Of a stretch of 64,000 nt of DNA, positions 1-8,736 are shown in pieces (the stretch's first letter is position 1; each line of letters begins with the position of its first letter). A program made the translations under genes and the position numbers. The DNA lies in assembly GCF_012927105.1 (NCBI RefSeq), contig NZ_JABBFV010000009.1, forward strand, positions 1-64,000. The letters are read 5' to 3'. The notes beneath the pieces are model-generated. The model was not told the origin of the DNA. It ran no database searches and was given only the letters and a program-made list of their open reading frames with translations. The stretch is from Sphingobium psychrophilum (GTDB taxonomy: Bacteria; Pseudomonadota; Alphaproteobacteria; Sphingomonadales; Sphingomonadaceae).

Positions 1-122
1 CCAAGGACTTTGAACAGACCATCGCATCGGCAACTGCGTGGCTGTTCATAGCTTCCATCCAGCTATTCGCGCGTCGCATCGCAAGACTATGAAATTTCAT
101 CGGATAATTATGAATCAGGCTC
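1..122 (+). mobile_element. Right end of an IS5-family-like insertion sequence (left part outside window)
   Basis: The first 92 bases carry the C-terminal end of what looks like an IS5-family transposase. They are followed by a short tail ending in TGAATCAGGCTC at 111-122 and then TAA. A terminal GAGCCTGATTC-like end next to a TA-containing target fits the IS427-type group of IS5 elements as I remember it. The other end lies off the window, so neither the inverted repeat nor a target duplication can be confirmed. The exact boundary at 122 is inferred. Confidence 0.5.
3..92 (+). CDS. IS5-family-like transposase, C-terminal fragment (partial at window edge)
   Basis: An open frame enters from the left edge and stops at TGA 90-92, giving 29 residues. 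The fragment includes KDFEQTIASATAWLF and ends in RRIARL. This fits the tail of many IS5-family DDE transposases from alphaproteobacteria, where a KDFE motif precedes an amphipathic helix and a final RR(I/L)AR. The upstream catalytic domain is not in the window, so integrity cannot be judged. The assignment rests on remembered similarity of a short stretch and is moderate. Confidence 0.5.
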   Translation, partial: KDFEQTIASATAWLFIASIQLFARRIARL

Positions 123-153
123 TAACCGATTTTTCGACACCTGTCATGCTTTT

Positions 154-177
154 GGCCGGGCGCATCCGCGCCCGGCC
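154..177. terminator. GC-rich hairpin just downstream of the TonB-dependent receptor gene
   Basis: A perfect 10-bp stem (GGCCGGGCGC / GCGCCCGGCC) with an ATCC loop begins 8 bases after the receptor stop codon. No U-tract follows on the minus strand, so it is not a textbook intrinsic terminator. It may terminate weakly or protect the 3' end of the receptor mRNA. Confidence 0.5.
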
Positions 178-184
178 AGCGGGA

Positions 185-2989
185 TCAGAATTTCACCGAC
201 GCATTGACGAAGAAAGCGCGGCCATAGACGTCATAGGTCGACGGATAGGTGTTGGACTGTTCCTGGTTGTCGCCCAGGATCGGCGGCTTCTTGTTGAACA
301 TATTGTTCATGCCGATGGTCCAGCCGAAATTCTTCGTCACTTCTATCTGCGCGCCCAGGTCGAACAGATTATAGGCATTGATCTTCTCCACGCTATATTC
401 GGTCGTATCGTCGTCATCCTTGACGCTCGACAGGTGGCGGTGGGTCAGCGACAAGGTCAGCGGCCCGCTGCTATAGGTGACGCGGTTGCTCAGGCGCAGT
501 TTGGAATAGGGATTGCCGCAATAGATGCCGAACTTGCCCGCGCATTTCTGGGTCAGTTCCGGGATCGCCGCCAGCGGGTTGAGATCATATTGGATCAGCC
601 GCGTGCCGGAAATGCGGAAATCCAGCTTGCCCGTCTTGGCGCCCAATATCCCGAAATTGAGCGGCACGCTGTAGCGCGCCTCGAAATCGACGCCCCGCGT
701 CTTGAGCCCGCCGGTATTGGCCAGCAGGTTGACAGCCCCCTCGATCGCATAGCTGTTGGCGTTGCGCGGCAGCAGCGAACAGGCGCTGCTGTCATAGGGC
801 GTCCAGCCATTGGCCGCCGTGCCATAGCAGGCGGCGATCAGGTTCGCGGTGCCGGGGGTGGAGATATAGTCGGCGATCTTGATCTGGTAATAATCGATCG
901 TCATCGTGAAGCGCGGCAGGAAGCGGGGTTGCAGGATCACGCCCGCCGTCCAGGTGTCTGACGTTTCGACGCCCAGGTCGCTATTGCCGCCGCTATAGGA
1001 CTGGATCTGCGTGCTGCCGCCGTTGAGCGACGTGCCCAGCAGCGCGGACGGCACACCGGCCGCAACGCAGCTTGACGTCAGATTGGCGTTGGTCAGTGCG
1101 GCGGCGTTTTCGCACGGGTCGTTCGCAGTCGGATAATCCTCCGACTGGCCCGAATAGAGATCCGCGACCGTGGGCGCGCGCACCGCACGGCTATATTGGC
1201 CGCGCAGCGTGATGTCCTGCACCGGCGCATAGATCAGGCCCGCCGAATAGGTGCTGACCGATTTGGCGGCGGTGGAATAGCGTGAGAAGCGATAGGCGCC
1301 GTTGAACGCCAGCTTGTGGACCAGCGGCATGTCCGCCAGCAGCGGCACGTCGATTTCGGCGAACAGCTCCTTCACATTATAGCCGCCCGACAGCCCTTCG
1401 CCCGCGTTGAAGCCGACGACGTCGCCTGACGAGAGCGCATAGTCGGGATCGTAGCTGCCATGTTCGCTGCGATATTCCGCGCCGAACGCGATTCCCGCAG
1501 GGCCAGCGCCCAGGTCGAACAGATTGCCGTTGGTGATCGCCAGGTTGGCAACCTGCTCGGTGATGGTGCTGACATTCTTCACCGGAATGGCGATGAACGC
1601 CGCGGCTTCGTCGCTGATATTGCCCGCGCCGAAGATGTTGAGCGGGACGCAGCCGTTGCTGGTGTCGGAACAGACCAGGTTTCCGTCGCTGTCATAGGTG
1701 GTGGCCAGCGCTTGCTCCACCCGGCTGCGCGATACGTTACCGGTTTGGGTTTCGACGGACTTGGTGCGCGCATAGCTGTAATAGCCGTCATAATTCCAGT
1801 CGCCCGCAACCTCCCCGCGCGCGCCGATGACCGTGCGATAGGCGGTGTTGTCGACGGACGAAAGGCGCGGCCCGACCTCGTTCATGCGGCGATAGATGGA
1901 TGCGGTGGTATAGCCGTCGCCATCACTGTCCAGCCCCTGGAGCAGCGCCTGGGATGACGCGGACAGGAAACTGCTGTCATTGTCCAGTTCCACCGTGCCG
2001 GTGAAGGGCGTGGAGGCAAGCCGGTTCTTGACGCGGTTGTTGATGAACTGCCCCTCGGCATAGACGGTCAGGTGATCGCTGACTTCATAATGGGTCTGGG
2101 CGCTCAGCAGGATGCGCTTCTGGGGCACCTGCAGATAATTGTCGGGCGCATAATTGTAGGCGTCGGTGCCGGAATTATAGGCCGAATAGCTGCCGTCGCT
2201 CTCGAACTTGCGCTGAACGCCGCCGATTGCAAAGCGGGTGCCGGGGATGGAGCCGGAGCCGCCGGCCGCCAAGCCGCCGTCGCCATCGTCGGTGTAGGCT
2301 TGTTTGGTATAGCTTCGCCCGGCCTGCAACACGCCGCCGCGCTTGGTATAGTCGATATAGAAGGTCGCATTGCCCCGGCCGTCCGCGAAATTGCCGCCCA
2401 GCAGCAGGTTGGTGTTGAACGTGCCGCCATCGCCCGCCTGATTGATGCGGTAATTGGCGTTGGCTTCCACGCCTTCGAAATTCTGCTTCATGACGAAGTT
2501 GATGACGCCGGCGATCGCATCGGACCCATAGACCGCCGACCGGCCACCGGTAACGACCTGCACCTGATCGATTAGGCCAGCCGGAATGGTGTTGAGGTCG
2601 ACGACCTGGTTCGAATCATAGTAGACATAGCGGCGGCCATTGACCAGCACGAGCGTCCGGGTGGAGCCAAGGCCACGCAGGTCGGCCGTCGATACGCCGC
2701 CACCCGGATTGTTGGATGCGGCCGTTGTGCTGGGGATCAGTTGCGGCAGATCGTTGATGATCGCCTCAACATTCACCTTGCCGCTCAGCTTAAGTTCCTG
2801 GCTGCCGATGACCGCGATGGGCGACGCTTGTTGCAGGTCGGGACGGGCGATGCGCGATCCGGTGACGACGATCGTCTCGGCGGGCGCGGCGCTGTCTTCC
2901 GGTGCGCCGCTCTGGGCCAGGGCCGGGGTCGACAGGCCGAGCAGGACCGTCGACGCCAGGAGGCGCCTGCAAAATTCAGCCGATGTCAT
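185..2989 (-). CDS. TonB-dependent outer-membrane receptor
   Basis: A 934-residue TonB-dependent receptor of the outer membrane. Residues 1-26 form a signal peptide ending STPALAQ. A VVTGSRI segment near residue 41 starts the plug domain, which holds the usual VLVNGRR, DLNTIPAGLIDQVQV and GSDAIAGVINF motifs up to about residue 170. The rest is the 22-strand barrel, with the aromatic last residue expected of an outer-membrane protein (VNASVKF). The start at 2989 was chosen over an in-frame ATG at 3082 because AAGGGAGC lies just before it and the signal peptide begins there. No transporter or hydrolase neighbour points to a substrate; the family imports siderophores, vitamins, glycans or peptides. 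Two palindromes upstream suggest repression by a dimeric regulator. Confidence 0.93.
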   Translation of the reverse strand: MTSAEFCRRLLASTVLLGLSTPALAQSGAPEDSAAPAETIVVTGSRIARPDLQQASPIAVIGSQELKLSGKVNVEAIINDLPQLIPSTTAASNNPGGGVSTADLRGLGSTRTLVLVNGRRYVYYDSNQVVDLNTIPAGLIDQVQVVTGGRSAVYGSDAIAGVINFVMKQNFEGVEANANYRINQAGDGGTFNTNLLLGGNFADGRGNATFYIDYTKRGGVLQAGRSYTKQAYTDDGDGGLAAGGSGSIPGTRFAIGGVQRKFESDGSYSAYNSGTDAYNYAPDNYLQVPQKRILLSAQTHYEVSDHLTVYAEGQFINNRVKNRLASTPFTGTVELDNDSSFLSASSQALLQGLDSDGDGYTTASIYRRMNEVGPRLSSVDNTAYRTVIGARGEVAGDWNYDGYYSYARTKSVETQTGNVSRSRVEQALATTYDSDGNLVCSDTSNGCVPLNIFGAGNISDEAAAFIAIPVKNVSTITEQVANLAITNGNLFDLGAGPAGIAFGAEYRSEHGSYDPDYALSSGDVVGFNAGEGLSGGYNVKELFAEIDVPLLADMPLVHKLAFNGAYRFSRYSTAAKSVSTYSAGLIYAPVQDITLRGQYSRAVRAPTVADLYSGQSEDYPTANDPCENAAALTNANLTSSCVAAGVPSALLGTSLNGGSTQIQSYSGGNSDLGVETSDTWTAGVILQPRFLPRFTMTIDYYQIKIADYISTPGTANLIAACYGTAANGWTPYDSSACSLLPRNANSYAIEGAVNLLANTGGLKTRGVDFEARYSVPLNFGILGAKTGKLDFRISGTRLIQYDLNPLAAIPELTQKCAGKFGIYCGNPYSKLRLSNRVTYSSGPLTLSLTHRHLSSVKDDDDTTEYSVEKINAYNLFDLGAQIEVTKNFGWTIGMNNMFNKKPPILGDNQEQSNTYPSTYDVYGRAFFVNASVKF

Positions 2990-3150
2990 GATATGCTCCC
3001 TTCGATGCACTCTATGCGACCCGTGCAGTTTTATCGTGGCTGCATCGAGTTGATGGGATGAATGTGCCTTGGCGTGGCGCATATCGTCAATATTGCGCTT
3101 TTGTTAAACAGCGGCTTTTCAGGCAATGTGTCTTTTTAGAAACAAGAATT

Positions 3151-3184
3151 TCGTAATATTACTATCAATGTCGTAATATTACGA
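3151..3184. promoter_or_regulatory. Two tandem palindromic sites, candidate operator for the receptor gene
   Basis: TCGTAATATTAC occurs at 3151-3162 and again, as the perfect 14-bp palindrome TCGTAATATTACGA, at 3171-3184. The copies start exactly 20 bp apart, about two helical turns, so two dimers could bind the same face. The pair lies about 160 bp upstream of the receptor start and about 140 bp upstream of imuA. The cognate regulator is not recognised. Confidence 0.55.
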
Positions 3185-3291
3185 TAATTTCATCATGTTT
3201 CAAATTGATACTATCTATCTATCATTGTCGGGCGGTTGGAAAATCGTCCTTTCCTCGCACTCTTTCGATGCTGGACGAACGCTCGCATATG

Positions 3292-3306
3292 GAACATAAA
3301 GAGAAC
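3292..3306 (+). promoter_or_regulatory. LexA (SOS) box for imuA-imuB-dnaE2
   Basis: The sequence is GAAC-ATAAAGA-GAAC, a perfect match to the direct-repeat GAAC-N7-GAAC LexA operator of alphaproteobacteria. It sits 19 bases before the ATG chosen for imuA. The downstream genes are classical SOS-induced mutagenesis genes, so repression by LexA is a strong inference. Confidence 0.88.
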
Positions 3307-3325
3307 ATAGCGAGTGATTCTAGAT

Positions 3326-4069
3326 ATGACAGCCAATGGTCCCATCAGCAGCGCGCGTCCGGCAGGACGGCATGCGCCCGAAGCGCAAGCGTCCTGTCCG
3401 GCGCTTGAGCAGGGACATTTGCATGAAATTCACAGCCAGGCTGAGGACCGGGCTGCCGCCTTGGCCTTTGCCCTGACGCAAGGGCCGCTGGCCGGCGCAG
3501 GTGCGATCTTTGCCCTGCGTACACCGCGTCGGCAACGCCTGCCGACGCTCTTTTCGGGCGACGGACTGGCGTTGCTGGGTATCCAGCCCGGTCGCCTGAC
3601 GATCGTGGAGACAAGGACTGAGGTCGATATGCTGCGCGCCGGGCTGGAGGCGGCGCGCTGTCCGGGCGTGGTGGCGGTGCTGATGGAAAGCGAGGGGCGG
3701 TTTGTCGACTATGACCTGACCGCCAGCCGCCGGCTGGTGCTGGCGGCGGAAGCCTCCGGCGCGTGCATATTATTGCTGCGAGGCGATGCAGAACCGCGAT
3801 CGAGCGGCGCGCAGACCCGCTGGACCATCAAAAGCGCGCCCTCCGTCGCATTGGAGGCGGATGCCCCCGGATGGCCGGCGATCGAGGCCGAATTGCTCCG
3901 CTGTCGTGGTGGCCTTGCGGGCGGACGCTGGCGGCTGACATGGGATAATGAAGGTGGATGTTTCAGGGATGCAGACGGACAAGCGCCTTTGCCTGGCGCT
4001 GTGGTTCCCTTTTCTCGCCTGCGAACGGATGCGGGCGACGATGGGGACGAGCAGCGACAGGTCGCTTGA
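3326..4069 (+). CDS. imuA: ImuA, RecA/SulA-like component of the SOS mutagenesis cassette
   Basis: A 247-residue protein with the ImuA pattern: a RecA-like core without a functional Walker A motif, including GDGLALLGIQPGRLTIVETR and a later DLTASRRLVLAAE helix. ImuA works with ImuB and the error-prone polymerase DnaE2 in damage-induced mutagenesis. It is the first gene of the cassette, directly behind a LexA box. The start is uncertain: GTG at 3314 is only 8 bases behind the operator, and ATG at 3326 has no clear ribosome-binding site either. imuB begins inside its 3' end. Confidence 0.87.
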   Translation: MTANGPISSARPAGRHAPEAQASCPALEQGHLHEIHSQAEDRAAALAFALTQGPLAGAGAIFALRTPRRQRLPTLFSGDGLALLGIQPGRLTIVETRTEVDMLRAGLEAARCPGVVAVLMESEGRFVDYDLTASRRLVLAAEASGACILLLRGDAEPRSSGAQTRWTIKSAPSVALEADAPGWPAIEAELLRCRGGLAGGRWRLTWDNEGGCFRDADGQAPLPGAVVPFSRLRTDAGDDGDEQRQVA

Positions 4070-5507
4070 TGGCGTAGCGCCCGAACCTCTGGCACTCGTG
4101 GCGCGGGTCGGCAGTGCGCTGCGGTTGGCGGCGGTGGACAGGCAGGCCGTCGAACAGGGGCTGGCTGCGGGCATGACGCTGGCCGATGCGCGGGCGCGCT
4201 GTCCGACACTCGTCACGCGCCCGGCCGATCCGGTCGCCGATGCGCAGGCGTTGGACCATTTGCTGGAGGCGATGCGGCATTTTACCCCCATGGTCGCGCT
4301 GGATGCGCCGAATGGCCTCATCCTTGATATCAGCGGTTGCAGCCATCTGTTCGGCGGTCCCAAGGCCCTTGCGCAACAGGCGCGGGCCATAGCCGGCTAT
4401 GCCAGTCGCCATGCCTTTGGTCCCAACGCCATGGCGGCCCGTGCGCTCGCCCGACATGGCGGGAGTGGCGGCGATGTGGCAGCATTGCCGGTCGCGGCGC
4501 TTGAACTGGACGATGGCGGACTGGCTGCGCTGCGCCGGGCCGGCCTGCGCAGTATCGGCGATCTGGCGCAGCGCCCGATGGGTATGATCGCCGCCCGCTT
4601 TGGCGAACAGGCGGTCACCCGGCTGCGCCAGATATTGGGCGAAGCGCCCAGTCCGATCGCGCCGCGCCGTCCCTCCGCCCCGATCCGGGCCGAGGCGCGC
4701 TTCCCCGAACCGATCGCCCGGACCGAGGATGTCATGGACGTGATCGAGGATCTGCTGGATCAGGCCGCCCGGCAGATGGAAGCGCGCAAGCTGGGCGGCC
4801 GGCGTTTCGTCATCCGTTTGTTGCGCAGCGATGGCGCGCGGCAGGGGCTGGCGATCGAAACCGGACAGCCGGTGCGCGATCCCGCCGCCGTGCTGCGCCT
4901 GTTGCGTGAGCGGATCGACACGATGGCGGACCCGCTCGATCCCGGCTTCGGCTTCGACGCTGTGTTGCTGGCGGTGCCGCGGGTCGAGCCGCTGGCCGAA
5001 CGGCAACAGGCGATGGACGGGGAGGCGCAGGCGGCGGAGGAGGGCATCGTCGCGCTCGTCGATCGGCTCGGCATCCGCCTTGGCCCGGATAATGTGCGCC
5101 GTCTCCAGCCCTGCGACCGGCACCTGCCCGAAGGCGCGCAACGGCTGCTCCCGGCGACGCAGTCCCGGCAACAGCTCTGGCCGACAGAAGAGGATCGTCC
5201 GCCTCGTCCGTTGCTGCTGTTCGACCCGCCCCAACCGGTTGCGGTGATCGCCGGCGTGCCCGATGGCCCGCCGCAGCGCTTTCGCTGGCGTGACCGCCTG
5301 CATGAAGTGCGGCTGGCCGAAGGACCGGAACGGATCGCGGCGGAATGGTGGCGCAGACGGGCCGGGCATCAGCCGGGCGGGGCAGGCAAGACGCGCGATT
5401 ATTATCGGATCGAGGATAGTGACGGGCGACGCTACTGGATGTTCCGCCATGGCCTGTTCGGCGAAGAGACGGAGATACGCTGGTATCTGCACGGCCTGTT
5501 CGCATGA
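3948..5507 (+). CDS. imuB: ImuB, Y-family-polymerase-like protein
   Basis: About 519 residues. The N-terminal half has the Y-family fold, with CLALWFPFLACER at the start and LDISGCSHLFGG around residue 130. ImuB proteins lack the catalytic acidic residues and act as the hub linking ImuA, DnaE2 and the beta clamp; RQQLWP around residue 405 may be the clamp-binding site. The frame overlaps imuA by about 120 bases. ATG at 3969 is an alternative start that would remove seven residues. The stop codon overlaps the dnaE2 start in ATGA, indicating translational coupling. Confidence 0.9.
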   Translation: MKVDVSGMQTDKRLCLALWFPFLACERMRATMGTSSDRSLDGVAPEPLALVARVGSALRLAAVDRQAVEQGLAAGMTLADARARCPTLVTRPADPVADAQALDHLLEAMRHFTPMVALDAPNGLILDISGCSHLFGGPKALAQQARAIAGYASRHAFGPNAMAARALARHGGSGGDVAALPVAALELDDGGLAALRRAGLRSIGDLAQRPMGMIAARFGEQAVTRLRQILGEAPSPIAPRRPSAPIRAEARFPEPIARTEDVMDVIEDLLDQAARQMEARKLGGRRFVIRLLRSDGARQGLAIETGQPVRDPAAVLRLLRERIDTMADPLDPGFGFDAVLLAVPRVEPLAERQQAMDGEAQAAEEGIVALVDRLGIRLGPDNVRRLQPCDRHLPEGAQRLLPATQSRQQLWPTEEDRPPRPLLLFDPPQPVAVIAGVPDGPPQRFRWRDRLHEVRLAEGPERIAAEWWRRRAGHQPGGAGKTRDYYRIEDSDGRRYWMFRHGLFGEETEIRWYLHGLFA

Positions 5508-8500
5508 GCGACTTTGCGGAGGTGGTGGCCGCCACCAATTTCAGCTTCCTGCGGGGTGCGTCCCATCCCGCCGCCATGGTGCAGCAGGCCGCGCATCTGG
5601 GCATGACCGGCATCGGCATCGCCGACCGCAATACGGTGGCGGGCGTGGTCCGGGCGCATCAGGCGCTCAAGGATTTGCGGCCGTTGGGCGTCACCATGCG
5701 CCTGATCGTCGGGGCACGGCTGGTCTTTGCCGATGGCACGCCGGACATCGTGGCCTATCCCCGCACCCGTTTCGGCTGGGGCCGGCTGACCCGGTTGCTG
5801 ACACTGGGCAATCTCCGCGCGATCAAGGGGACATGTGAACTCAATCTGTCGGACCTGATCGATCATGCGCAGGACATGGCGTTGATCGCGATGGACGATG
5901 ACGCAGCGCTGCTGGCGCAATTGCGGGCGCTTACCCCGTATCTCTGGCTCGCCGCCACGATGGGGCGATCCGGGCGCGACGCACGGATGCTGGCCCGGCG
6001 CAGGATGCTTGGCGCACAATGCGGCGTGCCGTTGATCGCCACCAATGACGCCCTCTATGCGGAGGCGGAGGACCGGCCGATGCAGGATGTGCTGACCTGC
6101 ATCCGCGAAGGGCTGACGATCCAGACGGCGGGCCGCCGCCTTGCTCCCAATGCCGAGCGCCACCTGAAAACCCCCGCCGAAATGGCACGGCTGTTCGCCG
6201 CCTGCCCGCAGGCGATCGCCGCGACGCAGGACTTGCTCGGCTGCATCGATTTCAACCTGGACCAACTGGTCTATGAATATCCGCATGAGCCGGTGCCGGA
6301 GGGCTGGGCACCGCAGGACTGGCTCGAACATCTGGTTGAGGAAAAGGCGAAGGCGCGCTTTCCCGACGAATTGCCGCCCGCCTATCGGAACGTGCTGAAT
6401 GACGAGTTCCGCCTGATCCGCCTCAAAAACTACGCTTATTATTTCCTGACTGTCCACGACATCGTAGCCTATGCCCGCAGCCTCGATCCGCCGATCCTGT
6501 GTCAGGGGCGGGGGTCTGCCGCCAACTCCCTGGTCTGCTATCTGCTGGGCGTTACCCCAATCGACCCGGTCGAGCAGAAGCTGCTCTTTTCCCGCTTCCT
6601 GACCGAAGCGCGCGACGAGCCGCCCGACATCGATGTCGATTTCGAACATGAGCGGCGCGAGGAGGTGATGCAATATATCTACCGCCGATACGGACGTGAT
6701 CGCGCCGGCATCGCCGCGACCGTCATCCGTTACCGCCAGCGCAGCGCTCTGCGCGAGGTCGGCAAGGCGCTTGGCCTGACCGAGGATGTGACGGCGCGCC
6801 TTTCCGGCACCGTCTGGGGCAGTTGGAGCGGGGATCAGGAAGTGCCTGAAGCCCGACTGGCCCAAGCCGGCTTCGATCCCGCCAATCCCGAACTCGCCCG
6901 TCTGCGCGACATGGCTAGCCGATTGCTCGAATATCCCCGCCACCTGTCGCAGCATGTCGGCGGCTTCGTGCTGAGCCAGGGGCGCTTGGACGAACTGGTG
7001 CCGATCCACAATGCCGCCATGCCCGACCGCACCTTCATCGAATGGGACAAGGATGATCTCAACACGCTGAAACTGATGAAGGTCGATGTGCTGGCGCTCG
7101 GCATGTTGACTGCGATCCGCAAGAGTTTCGACCTGATGCGCCTGCATGGCCTGGGCGACCTGAAGTTGGAGACGGTGCCGCTTGAAGACCCCGCAACCTA
7201 CGCCATGCTGCAAAAGGGCGACAGCATCGGCACCTTCCAGGTCGAAAGCCGTGCCCAGATTTCCATGCTGCCGCGCATGAAGCCCAAGGAGTTGTACGAC
7301 CTCGTCATCCAGGTCGCGATCGTGCGGCCCGGCCCGATCCAGGGTGGCATGGTCCATCCGTATTTGCGACGGCGAGCGGGGGAGGAGGCAGAAGCCTATC
7401 CGGGGCCTGCGGACAATCCCTTCGAACTGAAGGAGGTGCTGGAAAAGACCAAGGGCGTACCACTGTTTCAAGAGCAGGCGATGCGGCTGGCGATCGTGGC
7501 CGCCAAATTCACGCCGGCGGAAGCGGACGGCCTTCGCCGATCCATGGCGACCTTCCGCAATCGCGGGACGATGGGCTATTGGCAGGACAAGTTCATCGGC
7601 GGCATGACTGCGCGCGGCTATCCGCTCGAGTTTGCCGAGCGCTGTTTCGAACAGATCAAGGGCTTCGGCGAATATGGTTTCCCCGAAAGCCATGCGCAGG
7701 CGTTCGGCTGGCTCGCCTATGTCTCCTCCTGGCTGAAATGCCATTACCCCGCCGTCTTCACCTGCGCGCTGCTCAACAGCCAGCCGATGGGCTTTTACGC
7801 CCCCGCGCAATTGGTCCGCGATGCGCAGCAACATGGCGTGGAAGTGCGGCCGATCGATGTGCAGGCGAGCGACTGGTATAGCAGTCTGGAAGGGGAGAGA
7901 GTGCTGCGCCTTGGCCTCAAGCAGATTGATGGATTCCGCGAAGAATGGGCCAAGGCGCTAATCGCAGCACGGCATGAAAGCGCCCTGCGCGACATGGAGG
8001 ATATTGCTCGCCGCGCCGGGATGCCCGCGCGCGCCCTGCATCTGCTGGCGGACGCCGACGCGCTCCAATCGATCGGCCGCAGCCGTCGCGAAGCGGGGTG
8101 GGACGCGCGTCGAGTGCCGCCGGCCCAGTTGCCCCTCTTCGCCGCGCAGGATTTGCCCGAACTCGGCAGCGAAGCCGATCCGATGCTGCCAGCCATGCCG
8201 TTGGCCGAAGAGGTCGCCATCGATTACCAGACCCACAGGCTGTCGTTAAAGGGGCATCCGATGCAGTTTCTGCGCGACCATTTCAACAGACGCGGCGTCA
8301 TCGACTGCGCATCGGTCAATAGCGCCAAAGATGGTGCGAAAGTGAAGGTGGCAGGCGTGGTCCTGATCCGCCAGCGGCCGGGCAAGGGCAATGCGGTTTT
8401 CATCACGATCGAGGATGAAAGCGGCATCGTCAACGCCCTGCTATGGGCGCGTGAGATGGAGAAGCAGCGGCGCGCGGTGATGGCGGCTCGCCTTATGCTG

Positions 8501-8713
8501 ATCGAAGGCGAAGTCCAGCGCAGCAAGGAAAATGTTGTCCATCTGATGGTCGATCGCGTCACCGACGCCAGCCGCGCGCTGGACTGGTTGCAGGAACAGC
8601 CGATGATGCGTGGGGATGAAGTTACGCATCCGGTCCAAGCGCGTGCTGCCCCATCGCCGCGCAGGCATCCCAGGGACGTGCGGATATTGCCGCGATCACG
8701 GGATTTCCATTAA
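5504..8713 (+). CDS. dnaE2: Error-prone DNA polymerase DnaE2 (ImuC)
   Basis: A 1069-residue C-family polymerase performing translesion synthesis after DNA damage. The N-terminal PHP domain starts with the DnaE2-typical NFSFLRGASHP. The catalytic aspartates lie in PPDIDVDFEHERR (about residue 370) and EWDKDDL/KVDVLALGML (about 510-535). A helix-hairpin-helix region, a canonical clamp-binding QLPLF at residues 875-879 and an OB fold follow. The length is usual for the family. It is last in the LexA-controlled cassette and is translationally coupled to imuB by ATGA. Confidence 0.95.
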   Translation: MSDFAEVVAATNFSFLRGASHPAAMVQQAAHLGMTGIGIADRNTVAGVVRAHQALKDLRPLGVTMRLIVGARLVFADGTPDIVAYPRTRFGWGRLTRLLTLGNLRAIKGTCELNLSDLIDHAQDMALIAMDDDAALLAQLRALTPYLWLAATMGRSGRDARMLARRRMLGAQCGVPLIATNDALYAEAEDRPMQDVLTCIREGLTIQTAGRRLAPNAERHLKTPAEMARLFAACPQAIAATQDLLGCIDFNLDQLVYEYPHEPVPEGWAPQDWLEHLVEEKAKARFPDELPPAYRNVLNDEFRLIRLKNYAYYFLTVHDIVAYARSLDPPILCQGRGSAANSLVCYLLGVTPIDPVEQKLLFSRFLTEARDEPPDIDVDFEHERREEVMQYIYRRYGRDRAGIAATVIRYRQRSALREVGKALGLTEDVTARLSGTVWGSWSGDQEVPEARLAQAGFDPANPELARLRDMASRLLEYPRHLSQHVGGFVLSQGRLDELVPIHNAAMPDRTFIEWDKDDLNTLKLMKVDVLALGMLTAIRKSFDLMRLHGLGDLKLETVPLEDPATYAMLQKGDSIGTFQVESRAQISMLPRMKPKELYDLVIQVAIVRPGPIQGGMVHPYLRRRAGEEAEAYPGPADNPFELKEVLEKTKGVPLFQEQAMRLAIVAAKFTPAEADGLRRSMATFRNRGTMGYWQDKFIGGMTARGYPLEFAERCFEQIKGFGEYGFPESHAQAFGWLAYVSSWLKCHYPAVFTCALLNSQPMGFYAPAQLVRDAQQHGVEVRPIDVQASDWYSSLEGERVLRLGLKQIDGFREEWAKALIAARHESALRDMEDIARRAGMPARALHLLADADALQSIGRSRREAGWDARRVPPAQLPLFAAQDLPELGSEADPMLPAMPLAEEVAIDYQTHRLSLKGHPMQFLRDHFNRRGVIDCASVNSAKDGAKVKVAGVVLIRQRPGKGNAVFITIEDESGIVNALLWAREMEKQRRAVMAARLMLIEGEVQRSKENVVHLMVDRVTDASRALDWLQEQPMMRGDEVTHPVQARAAPSPRRHPRDVRILPRSRDFH

Positions 8714-8736
8714 GGGTCGAAACGGACTAGGACCGG

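Larger units (their letters stand above)
2990..3325. other. Divergent intergenic region between the receptor gene and imuA
   Basis: About 335 bases, clearly more AT-rich than the coding DNA around it, with no credible gene. It holds the receptor ribosome-binding site, a pair of TCGTAATATTAC palindromes (3151-3184) and a LexA box (3292-3306). Promoter hexamers could not be assigned confidently on either strand. Confidence 0.7.

Noticed and set aside
5432-7834. 800-residue open frame antisense to dnaE2
   Set aside because: It mirrors the GC-rich third-codon pattern of dnaE2 and has no recognisable domain; imuB and dnaE2 on the other strand are unambiguous.
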